Notes: generated from the letters alone by a model not told the origin. A stretch of 64,000 nt of DNA from Clostridia bacterium (GCA_017465885.1 JAFTVG010000011.1:1-64000), one strand, 5' to 3'. Positions 17,227-26,913 are shown, numbered from the stretch's first letter. Translations and numbers: made by a program.

Positions 17227-17925
17227 TCAGCCGCCCAAATACGCCTTTTTGATCTCGGGGCTTGCAGCAAGCTCTGCACCGGTACCGGCAAGCACGATCC
17301 TGCCCGTTTCAAGCACGTAGGCTCTGTCCGAAATGGCAAGCGCCTTACCGGCATTCTGCTCCACCAAAAGCACGGTAATGCCCGCGGCGTGCAGCTCCTT
17401 GATGATAGAGAAGACCTGGTCCACCAGAATGGGCGCCAGACCCATGGAGGGCTCGTCAAGCAAAATGAGCTTGGGACGGCTCATCATAGCTCTGCCCATT
17501 GCCAGCATCTGCTGTTCACCGCCCGACAGTGTTCCTGCCACCTGCTTTCTTCTTTCAAGAAGGCGGGGGAAAAGGGCGTACACCTTCTCAAGATCCTCCT
17601 TCAGGGTCTTGGGGGTGGTATATGCTCCCATTTGCAGGTTTTCTTCCACTGTCATCTGTAAAAAGACGTGGCGTCCCTCGGGCACCTGCGCGATACCCAT
17701 ATTCACGATCTTGTGCGCCTCGGTATGGGAGATGTTCTTGCCCATAAAGGTCACCGAGCCGGTTCTTGAACGAAGGAGTCCGGATACGGTATGCATAGTG
17801 GTGGTCTTACCCGCGCCGTTTGCACCGATCAGCGAGACGATCTCGCCCTCCTTCACCTCAAAGGACACGTCGTGGATGGCGTGGATATTGCCGTAATATA
17901 CGTTCAGATTTTCAACCTTCAGCAT
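17227..17925 (-). CDS. livF: branched-chain amino acid ABC transporter ATP-binding protein LivF
   Basis: 232 residues, one ABC domain. Walker A GANGAGKTT (about 35-43), signature LSGGEQQ (about 135), Walker B LILLDEPSMGLAP, and the switch His replaced in the usual LivF way (VLLVEQNAG). LivF pairs with LivG to energise import through LivH-LivM. The start, MLKVENLNVYYG, is typical, with GGAGGCGTGAGCA upstream. It follows livG after 3 nt and is the last gene of the operon. Confidence 0.95.
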   Translation of the reverse strand: MLKVENLNVYYGNIHAIHDVSFEVKEGEIVSLIGANGAGKTTTMHTVSGLLRSRTGSVTFMGKNISHTEAHKIVNMGIAQVPEGRHVFLQMTVEENLQMGAYTTPKTLKEDLEKVYALFPRLLERRKQVAGTLSGGEQQMLAMGRAMMSRPKLILLDEPSMGLAPILVDQVFSIIKELHAAGITVLLVEQNAGKALAISDRAYVLETGRIVLAGTGAELAASPEIKKAYLGG

Positions 17926-17928
17926 TGC

Positions 17929-18798
17929 TCACGCCTCCTTCTTTTCCTGTCTGCCCAGATATGCCTCGATCACCGCTTCGTTGTTCTTGATCTGATCGGG
18001 CGTACCCTTTGCGATCACCTTACCGAAGTTGAGCACCGCGATACCCTCGCACACGCCCATAACCAGGTTCATATCGTGCTCGATAAGCACGATGGCAATG
18101 CCGAACTGATCGCGGATCTGACGGATGCTCTCCATCAGCGCGTGGGTCTCGGAGGGGTTCATACCTGCGGCGGGCTCGTCAAGCAACAGGACCTTGGGTT
18201 CGGTCGCCAGCGCGCGGATGATCTCCAGTCGTCTTTGTGCACCATAAGGCAGGTTTCCTGCCAGAGTGTACGCCTCGCTTTCCATATGGAAGATGGACAG
18301 CAGCTCCAGCGCCCGCTCTCTCGATCTCTTTTCCGCCTTGAAATAGCCGGGAAGTCTTAAAAAGGACTCTGCAAAATTGCAACGGATATTGTTGCTCATA
18401 CCCACGCGCACGTTATCAAGAACGGTCATCTGGTCAAACAGACGGATGTTCTGGAAGGTACGGGCGATACCCATACGGTTGACCTGCGCCACGCTCTTGC
18501 CTGCGGTGGGATGACCGTCCAGCAAAATAGCACCTCTTGTGGGCTTATACACGTTTGTCAGCAGGTTGAACACGGTGGTCTTTCCCGCACCGTTGGGTCC
18601 GATCAGTCCCGAGATCTCTGTGGGGCTGACGGTGATGGTGAACTCGTCAACGGCTCTCAGACCTCCGAAATCGATGCCCAAGCCTCTAACGTCCAGCACG
18701 GGCTTTTTGCCCTCGTCTCTGGTGGGGATCAGGATGTTGGAGGGAGGGGAGAACATTTCGGTGCCGTTGACCGACATAACCGTTTTTCTTTCGCTCAT
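17929..18798 (-). CDS. livG: branched-chain amino acid ABC transporter ATP-binding protein LivG
   Basis: 289 residues. The ABC domain begins near residue 34, so there is an N-terminal extension of about 30 residues (MSERKTVMSVNGTEMFSPP) over the usual LivG of about 255. Walker A GPNGAGKTT, LivG-type signature LPYGAQRRLEI, Walker B VLLLDEPAAGMNP, switch VLIEHDM, and the branched-chain-transporter C-terminal tail (IKNNEAVIEAYLG). The ATG overlaps the livM stop (ATGA). Partner of LivF on the cytosolic face. Confidence 0.95.
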   Translation of the reverse strand: MSERKTVMSVNGTEMFSPPSNILIPTRDEGKKPVLDVRGLGIDFGGLRAVDEFTITVSPTEISGLIGPNGAGKTTVFNLLTNVYKPTRGAILLDGHPTAGKSVAQVNRMGIARTFQNIRLFDQMTVLDNVRVGMSNNIRCNFAESFLRLPGYFKAEKRSRERALELLSIFHMESEAYTLAGNLPYGAQRRLEIIRALATEPKVLLLDEPAAGMNPSETHALMESIRQIRDQFGIAIVLIEHDMNLVMGVCEGIAVLNFGKVIAKGTPDQIKNNEAVIEAYLGRQEKKEA

Positions 18799-19850
18799 TT
18801 CTCTTCCTCCTTCCCTGCCTTCTTTTTCTCAGCCTTTTTTGCCATCTTCTTCTGCAAGGACTCCTTGATGAAGCCCAGGCTCAGTCTTTCTCTGATGCCT
18901 GCCAGAGCGGGAGCAGAGGTGAAGAGCATGATCACGATCAGCATCACCGAATAGATGAGCATTCTGTAGTCGGAGAAATCGCGAAGCATCTCGGGCAGAG
19001 CGGTCATCACCACTGCGGCGATCACCGAGCCCAGCATATTACTGCCCATACCGCCGAGAACCACCATAACCAGGATCTCGATGGACATATTGAAGTCAAA
19101 GTTGGCAGACTTCAGAAGCACGTCGTTGTGACCGTAAAGCACGCCTGCGATGCCCGCAAAGAATGCCGCGATACCAAAGACCGCCACCTTGTAGAAATTG
19201 ACGTTGATGCCGCAAGCCTCTGCCGCAATGCGGTTGTCACGCACCGCCATAATGGCACGGCCGTGCTTGGAGCGCACCAGATTCATGATCAGGATCGCCG
19301 ACACGATCACCGCAAAGGCGGCGTACGGAAGCAGGGTCAGCGCCTTGTTTCTGTCGGGAACGATGGAGTCGGTGTCAAATCCGATGGCACCGCCCAAAAA
19401 CTCCAGATTGATAATGACCGTCTTGATGATCTCGCAAAACGCCAACGTGACGATGGCAAGATAGTCACCCTTCACACGCAGTGCGGGAATACCGATGAGC
19501 ACGCCGAAGAGCGCCGCCATCAGACCGCCGCAAAGCATTGCAACGGGCAGATAAACGTACATAGGAAGCTCGGGGAACTTTTCTACCAGCATTACCGAAA
19601 GGAAGCATCCCGTATAGGCACCCACCGACATAAAGCCTGCGTGGCCCAGCGACAGCTCGCCCAGCACGCCCACCATCAGGTTCAGCGAAATGGCAAGCAG
19701 GATATAATAGGACATGGGGATGATCATATTCTTGAACTGGTTGGAAGCCGCCCCCGTTTCAAGCATAATGAAGAAGAAGGCGAAGATGCCCACAAGCACC
19801 AGCAGGGTCAGCGCGTCTCTTCTGTTGATCCTTGAAAGAAACTTTTTCAT
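18795..19850 (-). CDS. livM: branched-chain amino acid ABC transporter permease LivM
   Basis: 351 residues with about eight to ten hydrophobic segments. The permease signature region GELSLGHAGFMSVGAYTG (about 65-82) and the EAA-like loop with SKHGRAIMAVRDNRIAAEACGIN are those of LivM. The C terminus ends in a highly charged Lys/Glu tail (KKMAKKAEKKKAGKEEEK) beyond the last membrane helix. It follows livH after 3 nt and is preceded by GGTGTAAG. Confidence 0.95.
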   Translation of the reverse strand: MKKFLSRINRRDALTLLVLVGIFAFFFIMLETGAASNQFKNMIIPMSYYILLAISLNLMVGVLGELSLGHAGFMSVGAYTGCFLSVMLVEKFPELPMYVYLPVAMLCGGLMAALFGVLIGIPALRVKGDYLAIVTLAFCEIIKTVIINLEFLGGAIGFDTDSIVPDRNKALTLLPYAAFAVIVSAILIMNLVRSKHGRAIMAVRDNRIAAEACGINVNFYKVAVFGIAAFFAGIAGVLYGHNDVLLKSANFDFNMSIEILVMVVLGGMGSNMLGSVIAAVVMTALPEMLRDFSDYRMLIYSVMLIVIMLFTSAPALAGIRERLSLGFIKESLQKKMAKKAEKKKAGKEEEK

Positions 19851-19853
19851 CGC

Positions 19854-20741
19854 TTACACCTTCTCTCTGATCTTCTTGCCCAAAAGACCCGTGGGACGAA
19901 CCACGAGCATCACGATGAGCACGCCGAAAACGATGGCGTCGGTAAACTGGGTTGAAATATATGCGGAGGACAGCTTTTCAAGAATACCGATCACGAATCC
20001 GCCCAGCATTGCACCGGGAATGGAGCCGATACCGCCGAAAACTGCCGCCGTAAAAGCCTTGATACCGGGCATAGAGCCGGTGGTAGGCTTGATGTAGGCA
20101 TAGCTCATACCATAGCACAGGCTGGCAAAGGCCGCAAGAATAGAGCCGATGGCGAAGGTCACCGAAATAGTACGGTTCACGTTGATACCCATCAGTCTTG
20201 CCGCATCCTTGTCCTCGGAAACGGCGCGCATTGCCTTGCCCATTTTGGTCTTATTGATAAAAAGGGTCAGTGCGATCATCAGCACCACGGTCAGGGTAAT
20301 GGTGAAGATCACCTCTCCCGTTACGGTGATACCGGTATTTCCCACCTTCAGATCGGGGAAATCAAAGTCACCCAGAGGCATTGCCTTCTGCTTGCCCTCG
20401 AAAATCAACAGGGCAATATTCTGTAAGAGATAGCTCACGCCGATGGCAGTGATCAGGACGTTCAGCGAGGGAGCGCCGCGAAGGGGCTTATATGCAAGAA
20501 ATTCGATCACCACGCCCAGCACGCCGCAGAACACTACTGCGGAAAGCACGCCAAGCCAGCCCGGAAAATGGGCAAGGGCGATGGTGGAGTAGATGGTATA
20601 GGCACCCACCATGATGATGTCACCATGGGCAAAGTTCAGCATTTTCGCAATGCCGTACACCATCGTATAACCAAGAGCGATCAGCGCGTAGATACTGCCG
20701 AGGCTGATGCCCTGTATCAGAGTTTGTATGAGTAAAGTCAT
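19854..20741 (-). CDS. livH: branched-chain amino acid ABC transporter permease LivH
   Basis: 295 residues from the ATG at 20741. It opens MTLLIQTLIQGISLGSIYAL, which matches the usual LivH start. A TTG codon at 20759 in the same frame has a better-spaced AAAGG and cannot be ruled out. Hydrophobic segments alternate with the permease loop TKMGKAMRAVSEDKDAARLM. It forms the channel with LivM. A terminator-like hairpin and three smaller hairpins separate it from livK, so it is expected to be expressed below the binding protein. Confidence 0.93.
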   Translation of the reverse strand: MTLLIQTLIQGISLGSIYALIALGYTMVYGIAKMLNFAHGDIIMVGAYTIYSTIALAHFPGWLGVLSAVVFCGVLGVVIEFLAYKPLRGAPSLNVLITAIGVSYLLQNIALLIFEGKQKAMPLGDFDFPDLKVGNTGITVTGEVIFTITLTVVLMIALTLFINKTKMGKAMRAVSEDKDAARLMGINVNRTISVTFAIGSILAAFASLCYGMSYAYIKPTTGSMPGIKAFTAAVFGGIGSIPGAMLGGFVIGILEKLSSAYISTQFTDAIVFGVLIVMLVVRPTGLLGKKIREKV

Positions 20742-20940
20742 AGTTTTTATGCCGCACAAGGCGGCTTGCCTTTCAAATCACTATAAAACGACGATCTGGA
20801 GGGATCGTTACGGGGTCCTCGTATCGGCGGGAGCCCCGTCGTACAGATCCGTTTCCGTTCTCCCGAACGGTCAAAATTGCAAAGAGCGCCCGAAAGCGCT
20901 CTTTGCAACTCAAAAAGCAAATATTCGTTTGAAAAAGCTA
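20742..20940 (-). promoter_or_regulatory. structured livK-livH spacer with attenuating hairpin
   Basis: A perfect 13-bp stem TTGCAAAGAGCGC/GCGCTCTTTGCAA (20877-20908) with only four Us after it on the minus strand acts as a partial terminator after livK. It is followed by CCGTTC/GAACGG, ACGGGG/CCCCGT and AACGATC/GATCGT hairpins before livH. This is the classic layout that gives excess binding protein over membrane subunits. Confidence 0.65.
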
Positions 20941-22143
20941 TTACTGCTCTTTCTTGTACTCTACGTACTGGCCGCCCTTGATCTGCAGAACGCTGGGATC
21001 CTTATCGGTCTCGCCGTCTGCGGTCCAGGTCATCACGCCGGTAGCACCGGTAACGGTGATCTGGGTCATTGCGCCAACCATCTTCTTGTTGAAGTCTTCA
21101 GCGGTGATCTCCTCCAGAGCCTCTGCGGTGAAGCCGTTCTGCTCGATTGCCTTTGCAATTGCCAGAACTGCGTCATAGCCGTCTGCTGCGAACTGGTCGG
21201 GAGTAGCGCCGAACTTCTCTTCATATGCTTCTACGAAGGTCTTCACGACGGGGTCAACGGAGTCTGCGAAATAGGGGGTCAGCAGGATGACGTCCTCGCA
21301 GTCAGCTGCGTGCTCGGTTCCGCACTCGCCGATCAGACCGTCCAGACCGTCAACGCCGAAGAACACGGTGTTCTCCAGAGTGCCTGCTGCCTGACGCAGG
21401 AACTTAGCAGCGTCAGAGTAGTAGATGGGCATAAATACCAGCTCAGCGCCGTTTTCCTTGATCGCGGTGATCTGGGTGCTGAAGTCGGTGTTGGTGGACT
21501 CGGTGTAGGTCTGCTCGGTTACGATCTCCAGACCCAGCTCGCCTGCCTTCTGCTTGAAGGTGTCAGCGTTGCCCTTGCAGTAGTCGTTGCCGTTATCATA
21601 GAAAAGAGCGATCTTGGTGGCAAGATTCTTTTCCTTGATGACCTCAGCAGCGTACAGACCCTGCTGGGGGTCGTTGAAGCATACGCGGAAGGCGTTGTCC
21701 TTGTTGATGGCGTCCTTTGCGGAAGCAGAGGGAGTCAGAACCAGGATGCCGCTCTCAGCAGCAGTAGCAACGATGTTCTTGGTTTCGCCCGACAGAACGC
21801 CGCCCAGGGACACGTTCATACCGCTGTCCTGCAGCTTACCGAACGCGGTTACAGCCTTGGTGCCGTCGCCTTCGGAGTCTTCGAAGAGCAGCTCGAAGCT
21901 GATGCCCTCAAGAGCGTTGCTCTCGTTGAGCTGGTCAACTGCGATCTGCGCGCCGTTCTTTACGGAGTTACCGTAGCTGGCATAGTCGCCGGTGAGAGGA
22001 CCGATGCCGCCGATCTTGATGACAACGTTACCCTCGGGGTCCTTTTCAAACAGTGCCTTGGAACCGCCGTTGCAGGATGCGAAAGCAACTGCGCAGGATG
22101 CTACCATCATTACTGCCAAAAGGATGGAAAGAAGCTTTTTCAT
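20941..22143 (-). CDS. livK: branched-chain amino acid ABC transporter substrate-binding lipoprotein LivK
   Basis: 400 residues from 22143, preceded by AAGGAGACAAATGAA. Lipoprotein signal peptide with the lipobox at FASC (about residue 20-23), so the protein is membrane-anchored on the outside. The rest is a type I periplasmic binding fold: VKIGGIGPLTGDYASYG at the start of the first lobe, GVLSGETKNIVATAAES and FAADGYDAVLAIAKAIEQNG further on. Ligands of the family are Leu/Ile/Val and sometimes other amino acids; the exact ligand cannot be read here. First gene of the operon, with a consensus promoter. Confidence 0.94.
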   Translation of the reverse strand: MKKLLSILLAVMMVASCAVAFASCNGGSKALFEKDPEGNVVIKIGGIGPLTGDYASYGNSVKNGAQIAVDQLNESNALEGISFELLFEDSEGDGTKAVTAFGKLQDSGMNVSLGGVLSGETKNIVATAAESGILVLTPSASAKDAINKDNAFRVCFNDPQQGLYAAEVIKEKNLATKIALFYDNGNDYCKGNADTFKQKAGELGLEIVTEQTYTESTNTDFSTQITAIKENGAELVFMPIYYSDAAKFLRQAAGTLENTVFFGVDGLDGLIGECGTEHAADCEDVILLTPYFADSVDPVVKTFVEAYEEKFGATPDQFAADGYDAVLAIAKAIEQNGFTAEALEEITAEDFNKKMVGAMTQITVTGATGVMTWTADGETDKDPSVLQIKGGQYVEYKKEQ

Positions 22144-22274
22144 TTCATTTGTCTCCTTATATTGAAATGTATTTTGATATTGGAACGACTGCCTGCCGAT
22201 ACGGGCAATCGAAATATCCTTCGTTTGTCTCCTTCTCGAAACATTCTGTTTAGAATTTAGAAACAATTAAGAGT

Positions 22275-22303
22275 ATTATATACTCCAAAGCGCATTTTGT
22301 CAA
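22275..22303 (-). promoter_or_regulatory. livK promoter, full consensus
   Basis: On the minus strand TTGACA (22298-22303), 17 nt, TATAAT (22275-22280). The untranslated leader is about 125 nt. Confidence 0.9.
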
Positions 22304-22332
22304 TACTTTTTCTCATATTTTATCCAAAATCG

Positions 22333-22371
22333 AAAAAAAATCGGGAGGAAAGTGGAAACTTTCCTCCCGAG
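22333..22371 (-). terminator. terminator of the pot operon
   Basis: TCGGGAGGAAAGT with ACTTTCCTCCCGA, then T8 on the minus strand. Two further hairpins lie between it and the potCD stop codon: TGCACTT/AAGTGCA and TGCCGG/CCGGCA around 22373-22440. Confidence 0.88.
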
Positions 22372-22480
22372 CTGCACTTGTTTGGAAAAGTGCACGGCAA
22401 AACTGCCGATTTACTGCCGGCGTGCACACCGGCAACCGCTTATTTTTTGTTTTTGAACGCAGTCTTCGCTGCACCGATCC

Positions 22481-24454
22481 TCAGCCGCCGCCCTTGATCT
22501 CGGTCCACAGATCGCCGTAATAGCTTTTGATCTCTGCGGGCAGATCCTGATAATAGGACGCCTTGGCAACCACCTCGTCGTAATTCTCGGGATACAAATA
22601 CTCGTTATCCTTTAAAGAATACTCTTCATTCTCAAGAACCGCCGTGTTGGGCGTTGCATAGCAGATATACTCTGCGTTTGCCAGCGCCACCTCGGGCTCA
22701 AGGAGGAAGTTGATGAACATCATTGCCGCATCGTAGTTCTTTGCCCCCTTGGGCACGCAGATGCTGTCCACGAAGATGTTGGTTCCTTCCTTGGGATAGA
22801 TCATCTCAAGATCGGGGTTCTCGCCCTGCATAGTCAGAAAGTCGCCTGCGTAGTAGGGCGCGATGGCGGCGTTCCCACCCTCCATCTTATTGAACACCTC
22901 GTCCATCGCATAGCCCTGAAGCACCTTTTTCTGGCTTCTTAACAGCTCTGCCGCCCTATCCCAGTCTGCCTTGCTCGTGGAGTTGATATCCACACCCGCC
23001 ATCATCTGTGCGATCATAAAGGCGTCTCTGGAGTTATTGAAGGTGAGGATCTGACCCTTATACTGCTCGTCCCACATCACCGACCAGGAGTCGGGGGTGT
23101 CCTTGACCATGGTGGTATTGTATATCAGTCCCACAAGTCCCACGCTGAAGGGCACGGAGTACTCGTTTTCGGGATCGAAATACATATTCTTGTATTTCTC
23201 ATCGATGAGTGTGTAATTGGGAATGCGCTCGAAGTCCAGCTTCATCAGCATATCCTTGGAGATGAGCTGTGCGATCATATAGTCGGAGGGAATGACGATG
23301 TCGTAGCTGACCGACTCGCCCTCTAACTTGCTGTACATCACTTCGTTGCTTTCATAGGTCACGTAGTTGACCTTGATTCCCGTCAGCTCCTCAAACGCCG
23401 CGATCACGTCCAGGGTATCGTCCTCTCCGTCGGAGATGTATTCCGCCCAGTTATAGACGTTCAGGGTGGTGCCCTCCAGCTCCTCGTTGACGTAGTAGCT
23501 TTCATCGATCAGGCTGTTGAGTTCCACGTTGGGCTTGGGGGAGAAGACGAACAGCCCCACCACCAGGACCACCGCCGCCGTGGCAAACGCCACCGTGCGG
23601 ATGACCGAGGTCTTTTTCTTCTTTTCGCTCTTCTTGCCCGTTCCCTTGTTCTGCAGGGCGTTATACACGATGAGCAGAAGGAGAATGGCAACGAAAATGA
23701 TGGTATAAAGAGCATAAACGTCGGGCTTGACCGTCTTTTTCACCAGCGAATAGATATAGACGGGCAGGGTGACGAAATCGGCACCGCTGGTATAATAGCT
23801 GATCACGAAGTCGTCAAAGGACAGGGTGAACGCCATCAGCAGACCCGACAAAACGCCGGGAATGAGCTGAGGGAAAACCACCTTAAAAAATGCCTGCACG
23901 GGAGTACATCCCAGGTCCATTGCCGCCTCCACCAGGCGTTTGTCGGTCGCCTTCAGCTTTGGCAGGACGTTTAACAGCACGTAGGGCGTGTTGAAGGTGA
24001 CGTGGGCAATCAGCAGGGTGAAAAAGTTCACGCTGTCTCTGTTTGCCGCAAGAAATCCGCCCACGAAGACGAACATCATCATCATGGAAACGCCCGTTAC
24101 GATATCGGGATTCATCATGGGGATGTTGTTCACCGTCAGGATCGAGGAGGAGATCCGCTTGCTCTTCAATTGATAGATGCCCACTGCCGCAAGGGTACCG
24201 AGCACGGTGGCAAGCACCGAGGACAGCACTGCAAGAAGCAGAGAATTCTTCAGATAAGTCAGCAGTGCCCCGCCTGCAAAGAGTTCCCTATACCAGCGCA
24301 GATCAAAGCCCTGAAAGACCGAGGTGCTCTTGCCTGCGTTGAAGGAAAAGACGATCATCACGATCAGCGGTGCATAAAGGAAGAGATAGACGAGCCCCAT
24401 CAAAACGTTGCCGAAGATCTCTCCCGATCTGTTTTTAAAGGAAGCTTTCTTCAT
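22481..24454 (-). CDS. potCD: fused polyamine ABC permease and substrate-binding protein (PotC-PotD)
   Basis: 657 residues in one frame. Residues about 1-270 are a PotC-type permease with six membrane helices and an EAA loop (VEAAMDLGCTPVQAFFKVVFP). A lysine-rich cytoplasmic linker (about 272-283) and a seventh helix (about 285-303) follow. Residues about 310-657 are a PotD-type binding protein (LNVYNWAEYISDG start, WSVMWDEQYKGQI, NFLLEPEVALANAEYICYATPN). The extra helix anchors the binding domain outside, replacing the usual lipoprotein anchor. The ATG overlaps the potB stop. Such fusions occur in some Firmicutes. Spermidine/putrescine is the family substrate; the ligand is not proven by sequence. 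Confidence 0.94.
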   Translation of the reverse strand: MKKASFKNRSGEIFGNVLMGLVYLFLYAPLIVMIVFSFNAGKSTSVFQGFDLRWYRELFAGGALLTYLKNSLLLAVLSSVLATVLGTLAAVGIYQLKSKRISSSILTVNNIPMMNPDIVTGVSMMMMFVFVGGFLAANRDSVNFFTLLIAHVTFNTPYVLLNVLPKLKATDKRLVEAAMDLGCTPVQAFFKVVFPQLIPGVLSGLLMAFTLSFDDFVISYYTSGADFVTLPVYIYSLVKKTVKPDVYALYTIIFVAILLLLIVYNALQNKGTGKKSEKKKKTSVIRTVAFATAAVVLVVGLFVFSPKPNVELNSLIDESYYVNEELEGTTLNVYNWAEYISDGEDDTLDVIAAFEELTGIKVNYVTYESNEVMYSKLEGESVSYDIVIPSDYMIAQLISKDMLMKLDFERIPNYTLIDEKYKNMYFDPENEYSVPFSVGLVGLIYNTTMVKDTPDSWSVMWDEQYKGQILTFNNSRDAFMIAQMMAGVDINSTSKADWDRAAELLRSQKKVLQGYAMDEVFNKMEGGNAAIAPYYAGDFLTMQGENPDLEMIYPKEGTNIFVDSICVPKGAKNYDAAMMFINFLLEPEVALANAEYICYATPNTAVLENEEYSLKDNEYLYPENYDEVVAKASYYQDLPAEIKSYYGDLWTEIKGGG

Positions 24455-25302
24455 ATGATCATCCCTCCCTCGTCATCGTCTGTAAAGCGGTTCATCACGA
24501 AGGTGCAAAGCAGGATGATGAGCATCAGCACGAAGGACATTGCCGCACCGCGGTTGAGCCCTCCTGCCGCCCAGAACTCCTTGATCTGCTGCTCGATCAG
24601 GTCGCCGATGAGTACCACCTTGCCGTTGGACATCTTTTGAGAGATATAGAAGGTGGAAATGGAGGGGACGAACACCATAATGATGCCCGAGATCACTCCC
24701 GAAAGGCTCAGCGGCATAATGACTCTCTTTAACTTCTGAAAGCCGTTACAGCCCAGATCCTCCGCCGCCTCAAGCAGGGGCTGTCCGATCTTGGACATAC
24801 CCGTATAGATAGGCAGGATCATATAGGGCAGGTAGTTATAGACCATACCCAAAACCACAGCGCCGCCCGTACCAAGCATGGTCACGGGTCCGATGCCGAC
24901 CAGCTCAAGGAGATTGTTGATCAATCCGTTTCCTTCAAGAATGGTGGTCCAGGAATAGGTCCTTACCAGCATATTCATCCACATAGGCAGCATAATGAGG
25001 ATCATCTGCACGCTTTGGGAGGCAGGCTTCTTTCTTGAAAGAAAATAGGCAAAGGGATAGGCGATCACAAGGCTGATGGCGGTGGCGATCAGCGAGTAAA
25101 GCAGCGAGATGCCAAAAGCCTTGACGTACATCGGCTTGGTAAAAAAGATCTTGACGTACTCAAGGGTAAACCTTCCGCTTTCAAGATCGAAAAAGGAATA
25201 GTATACCACGAAAACAAGGGGAATGAGGATGAATACCAGTGACCAGATCACGTAGGGTGCATTCAGAAGTCCCCTTGAAAAGGTCCCCTTTCTGTTATTC
25301 AT
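24451..25302 (-). CDS. potB: spermidine/putrescine ABC transporter permease PotB
   Basis: 283 residues from [11 protein letters not shown] at 25302, preceded by AGGAAAAGGGCG. The longer frame upstream is potA sequence in another frame and is not used. It has six hydrophobic helices, and the EAA loop reads [22 protein letters not shown]. It overlaps the end of potA by 8 nt and the start of potCD by 4 nt, so all three are translationally coupled. Forms the membrane channel with the PotC half of the fusion. Confidence 0.94.
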   Translation of the reverse strand: MNNRKGTFSRGLLNAPYVIWSLVFILIPLVFVVYYSFFDLESGRFTLEYVKIFFTKPMYVKAFGISLLYSLIATAISLVIAYPFAYFLSRKKPASQSVQMILIMLPMWMNMLVRTYSWTTILEGNGLINNLLELVGIGPVTMLGTGGAVVLGMVYNYLPYMILPIYTGMSKIGQPLLEAAEDLGCNGFQKLKRVIMPLSLSGVISGIIMVFVPSISTFYISQKMSNGKVVLIGDLIEQQIKEFWAAGGLNRGAAMSFVLMLIILLCTFVMNRFTDDDEGGMII

Positions 25303-26464
25303 CGCCCTTTTCCTCCTGAGCCGCTTCCTCTTCGAGGCGCTCCTCTTCAAGGCGCGCCTCTTCCTCCATCTCGTCCATTTCGGTACTGAAGGTGGAGTAG
25401 TCGCCAAACATACCGGAGTATTTGGATTTTTTCATAATGTGGATGGCGTCGGGCTCGATGACCAGACCCACCTTTGCACCCACCAGCTGTTCGTCGGTGG
25501 CTTGCACCATCCATTTGAAGCCGCAAACATCCACGATCATCTCGTAGTAGTCGCCCTTGAAGGTAATAGACGATACCTCGCCCGTCAGCTCGCCCTTTTC
25601 GGGAGAGACGATGTCCACGTCCTCGGGACGAATGACCACGTCCACCGGCTCGTTTACCGCAAAGCCCTTGTCAAGGCATTTGAAGGCTCTGCCGTCAAGG
25701 CGTACCTTGAAGTCGTCAAGCATCACCCCGTCGATGATATTGCTTTCGCCGATGAAGTCGGCGACAAAGGCGTTTTCGGGCTCGTTATAGATCTTGGTGG
25801 GCGACCCGATCTGCTGGATCTTGCCCTCGTTCATCACCACCACGGTGTCGGACATGGACAGCGCCTCCTCCTGGTCGTGGGTGACGAAGATAAAGGTGAT
25901 GCCCGTCTGACGCTGGATGCGCTTGAGCTCGTTTTGCATATCCTTGCGCAGCTTGTAGTCAAGAGCGGCAAGGGGCTCGTCAAGCAGCAGGACTCTGGGG
26001 TTGTTGACCAGCGCTCTTGCAATAGCAACTCTTTGCTGCTGACCGCCCGAGAGATTGTGGATCTTTCGCTGGGCAAAAGCTCTCATGTTCACCAGCTCCA
26101 GCATCTCCTCCACCTTTTCCTTGATCTGATCCTTCTTCATTCCCGCCACCTTCAAGCCGAAAGCCACGTTATCAAAGACGTTCAGATGGGGAAAAAGGGC
26201 GTAGCGCTGAAAGATGGTGTTCACCTGGCGCTTATGGGGCGGCAGATCGTTGATGCGCGCGCCATCAAAAAAAACATCACCGTGATCGGGCGAGATGAAA
26301 CCGGCAATGACCCTGAGCGTGGTGGTTTTCCCACAGCCCGAGGCACCCAAAAAGGTGACGAACTCGCCGTCCTTGATGGACAGATCCAGATCGTCAAGTA
26401 CCGTTTCACCGTCGAAAGATACAGTGATATTGTGCAGTTCGATAATGTTTTGTTCTTTAACCAT
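25295..26464 (-). CDS. potA: spermidine/putrescine ABC transporter ATP-binding protein PotA
   Basis: 389 residues. ABC domain with Walker [10 protein letters not shown] (about 38-46), signature [14 protein letters not shown] and Walker [15 protein letters not shown]-terminal TOBE domain follows (about 270-345), including [16 protein letters not shown]. The last 35 residues are an acidic Glu-rich helix ([18 protein letters not shown]) that standard PotA lacks. First structural gene of the polyamine importer. The start is preceded by AAAGGGGG and by a long structured leader. Confidence 0.95.
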   Translation of the reverse strand: MVKEQNIIELHNITVSFDGETVLDDLDLSIKDGEFVTFLGASGCGKTTTLRVIAGFISPDHGDVFFDGARINDLPPHKRQVNTIFQRYALFPHLNVFDNVAFGLKVAGMKKDQIKEKVEEMLELVNMRAFAQRKIHNLSGGQQQRVAIARALVNNPRVLLLDEPLAALDYKLRKDMQNELKRIQRQTGITFIFVTHDQEEALSMSDTVVVMNEGKIQQIGSPTKIYNEPENAFVADFIGESNIIDGVMLDDFKVRLDGRAFKCLDKGFAVNEPVDVVIRPEDVDIVSPEKGELTGEVSSITFKGDYYEMIVDVCGFKWMVQATDEQLVGAKVGLVIEPDAIHIMKKSKYSGMFGDYSTFSTEMDEMEEEARLEEERLEEEAAQEEKGDE

Positions 26465-26913
26465 TTTTTTGCATCCCCCTTTGCGGCAAAAAGACCGCGT
26501 ACAGCCTCATACAGCTCTGCGCGAACCCCACACCCGGCTAACAGCAGCCCCCGCAAAGAGTTTTTACAGACCGATCTTGATCTACGAAAGTCCCTTCCCT
26601 GTAAATCGGAAGGAGGCTCACGGTGCCGTCCTTCGGCGCATCAGAATTTGAGATCGGCTGCAGCATACTGTTTCCACATCCCGAAAAGAATCCTTTCGGG
26701 AAACGATTCCTGAACGGCTTTCGCCGTAGAGCGTCCCTCGGAGCAAGCGCCCCAAAAAAGAAAGACACCCCTATTAGAACTGCAAGGTGTGTACATCTAT
26801 TTAGTTGTAGATGATAAAGCCGAAGGGACTGCTTTGCCTTGCCCCTCGGTCGTTGGCACAGATGCAAAAATCGTGCTCTTTTCTCTGCGGTGCCATACGC
26901 CCGCAGTGCCTAC
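26465..26913 (-). promoter_or_regulatory. 440-nt structured leader of the pot operon, identity unknown
   Basis: Read on the minus strand, the transcript starts near 26907. The first part has several stems. CTGCGG/CCGCAG or, alternatively, ACTGCGGG/CTTGCAGT would close a multi-branched fold. Other stems are CCGAGGGG/CCCTTCGG and CATCTA/TAGATG. A weak terminator-like ACACC/GGTGT stem followed by CTTTCTTTTTT lies at about 26756-26790 and competes with the long-range ACTGCGGG pairing. The second part (26465-26750) has ACGGC-GAAA-GCCGT, CCCGAAA/TTTTCGGG, GAAGGA/TCCTTC enclosing GGC/GCC, TTTACAG/CTGTAAA and GGCT/AGCC stems. No known riboswitch signature, T-box or tmRNA sequence was recognised. It may be an attenuating riboswitch-like leader or an independent small RNA followed by a second element. 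Confidence 0.5.

Noticed and set aside
20707..22260. Long plus-strand open frame of 517 codons opposite livK
   Set aside because: It is antisense to a gene with clear family motifs, promoter and ribosome site. The biased codon use of livK leaves the complementary frame open.
26465..26913. T-box or tmRNA identity for the pot leader
   Set aside because: No TGGNACCGCG next to a terminator, no specifier arrangement, no tRNA-like ends or tag reading frame.
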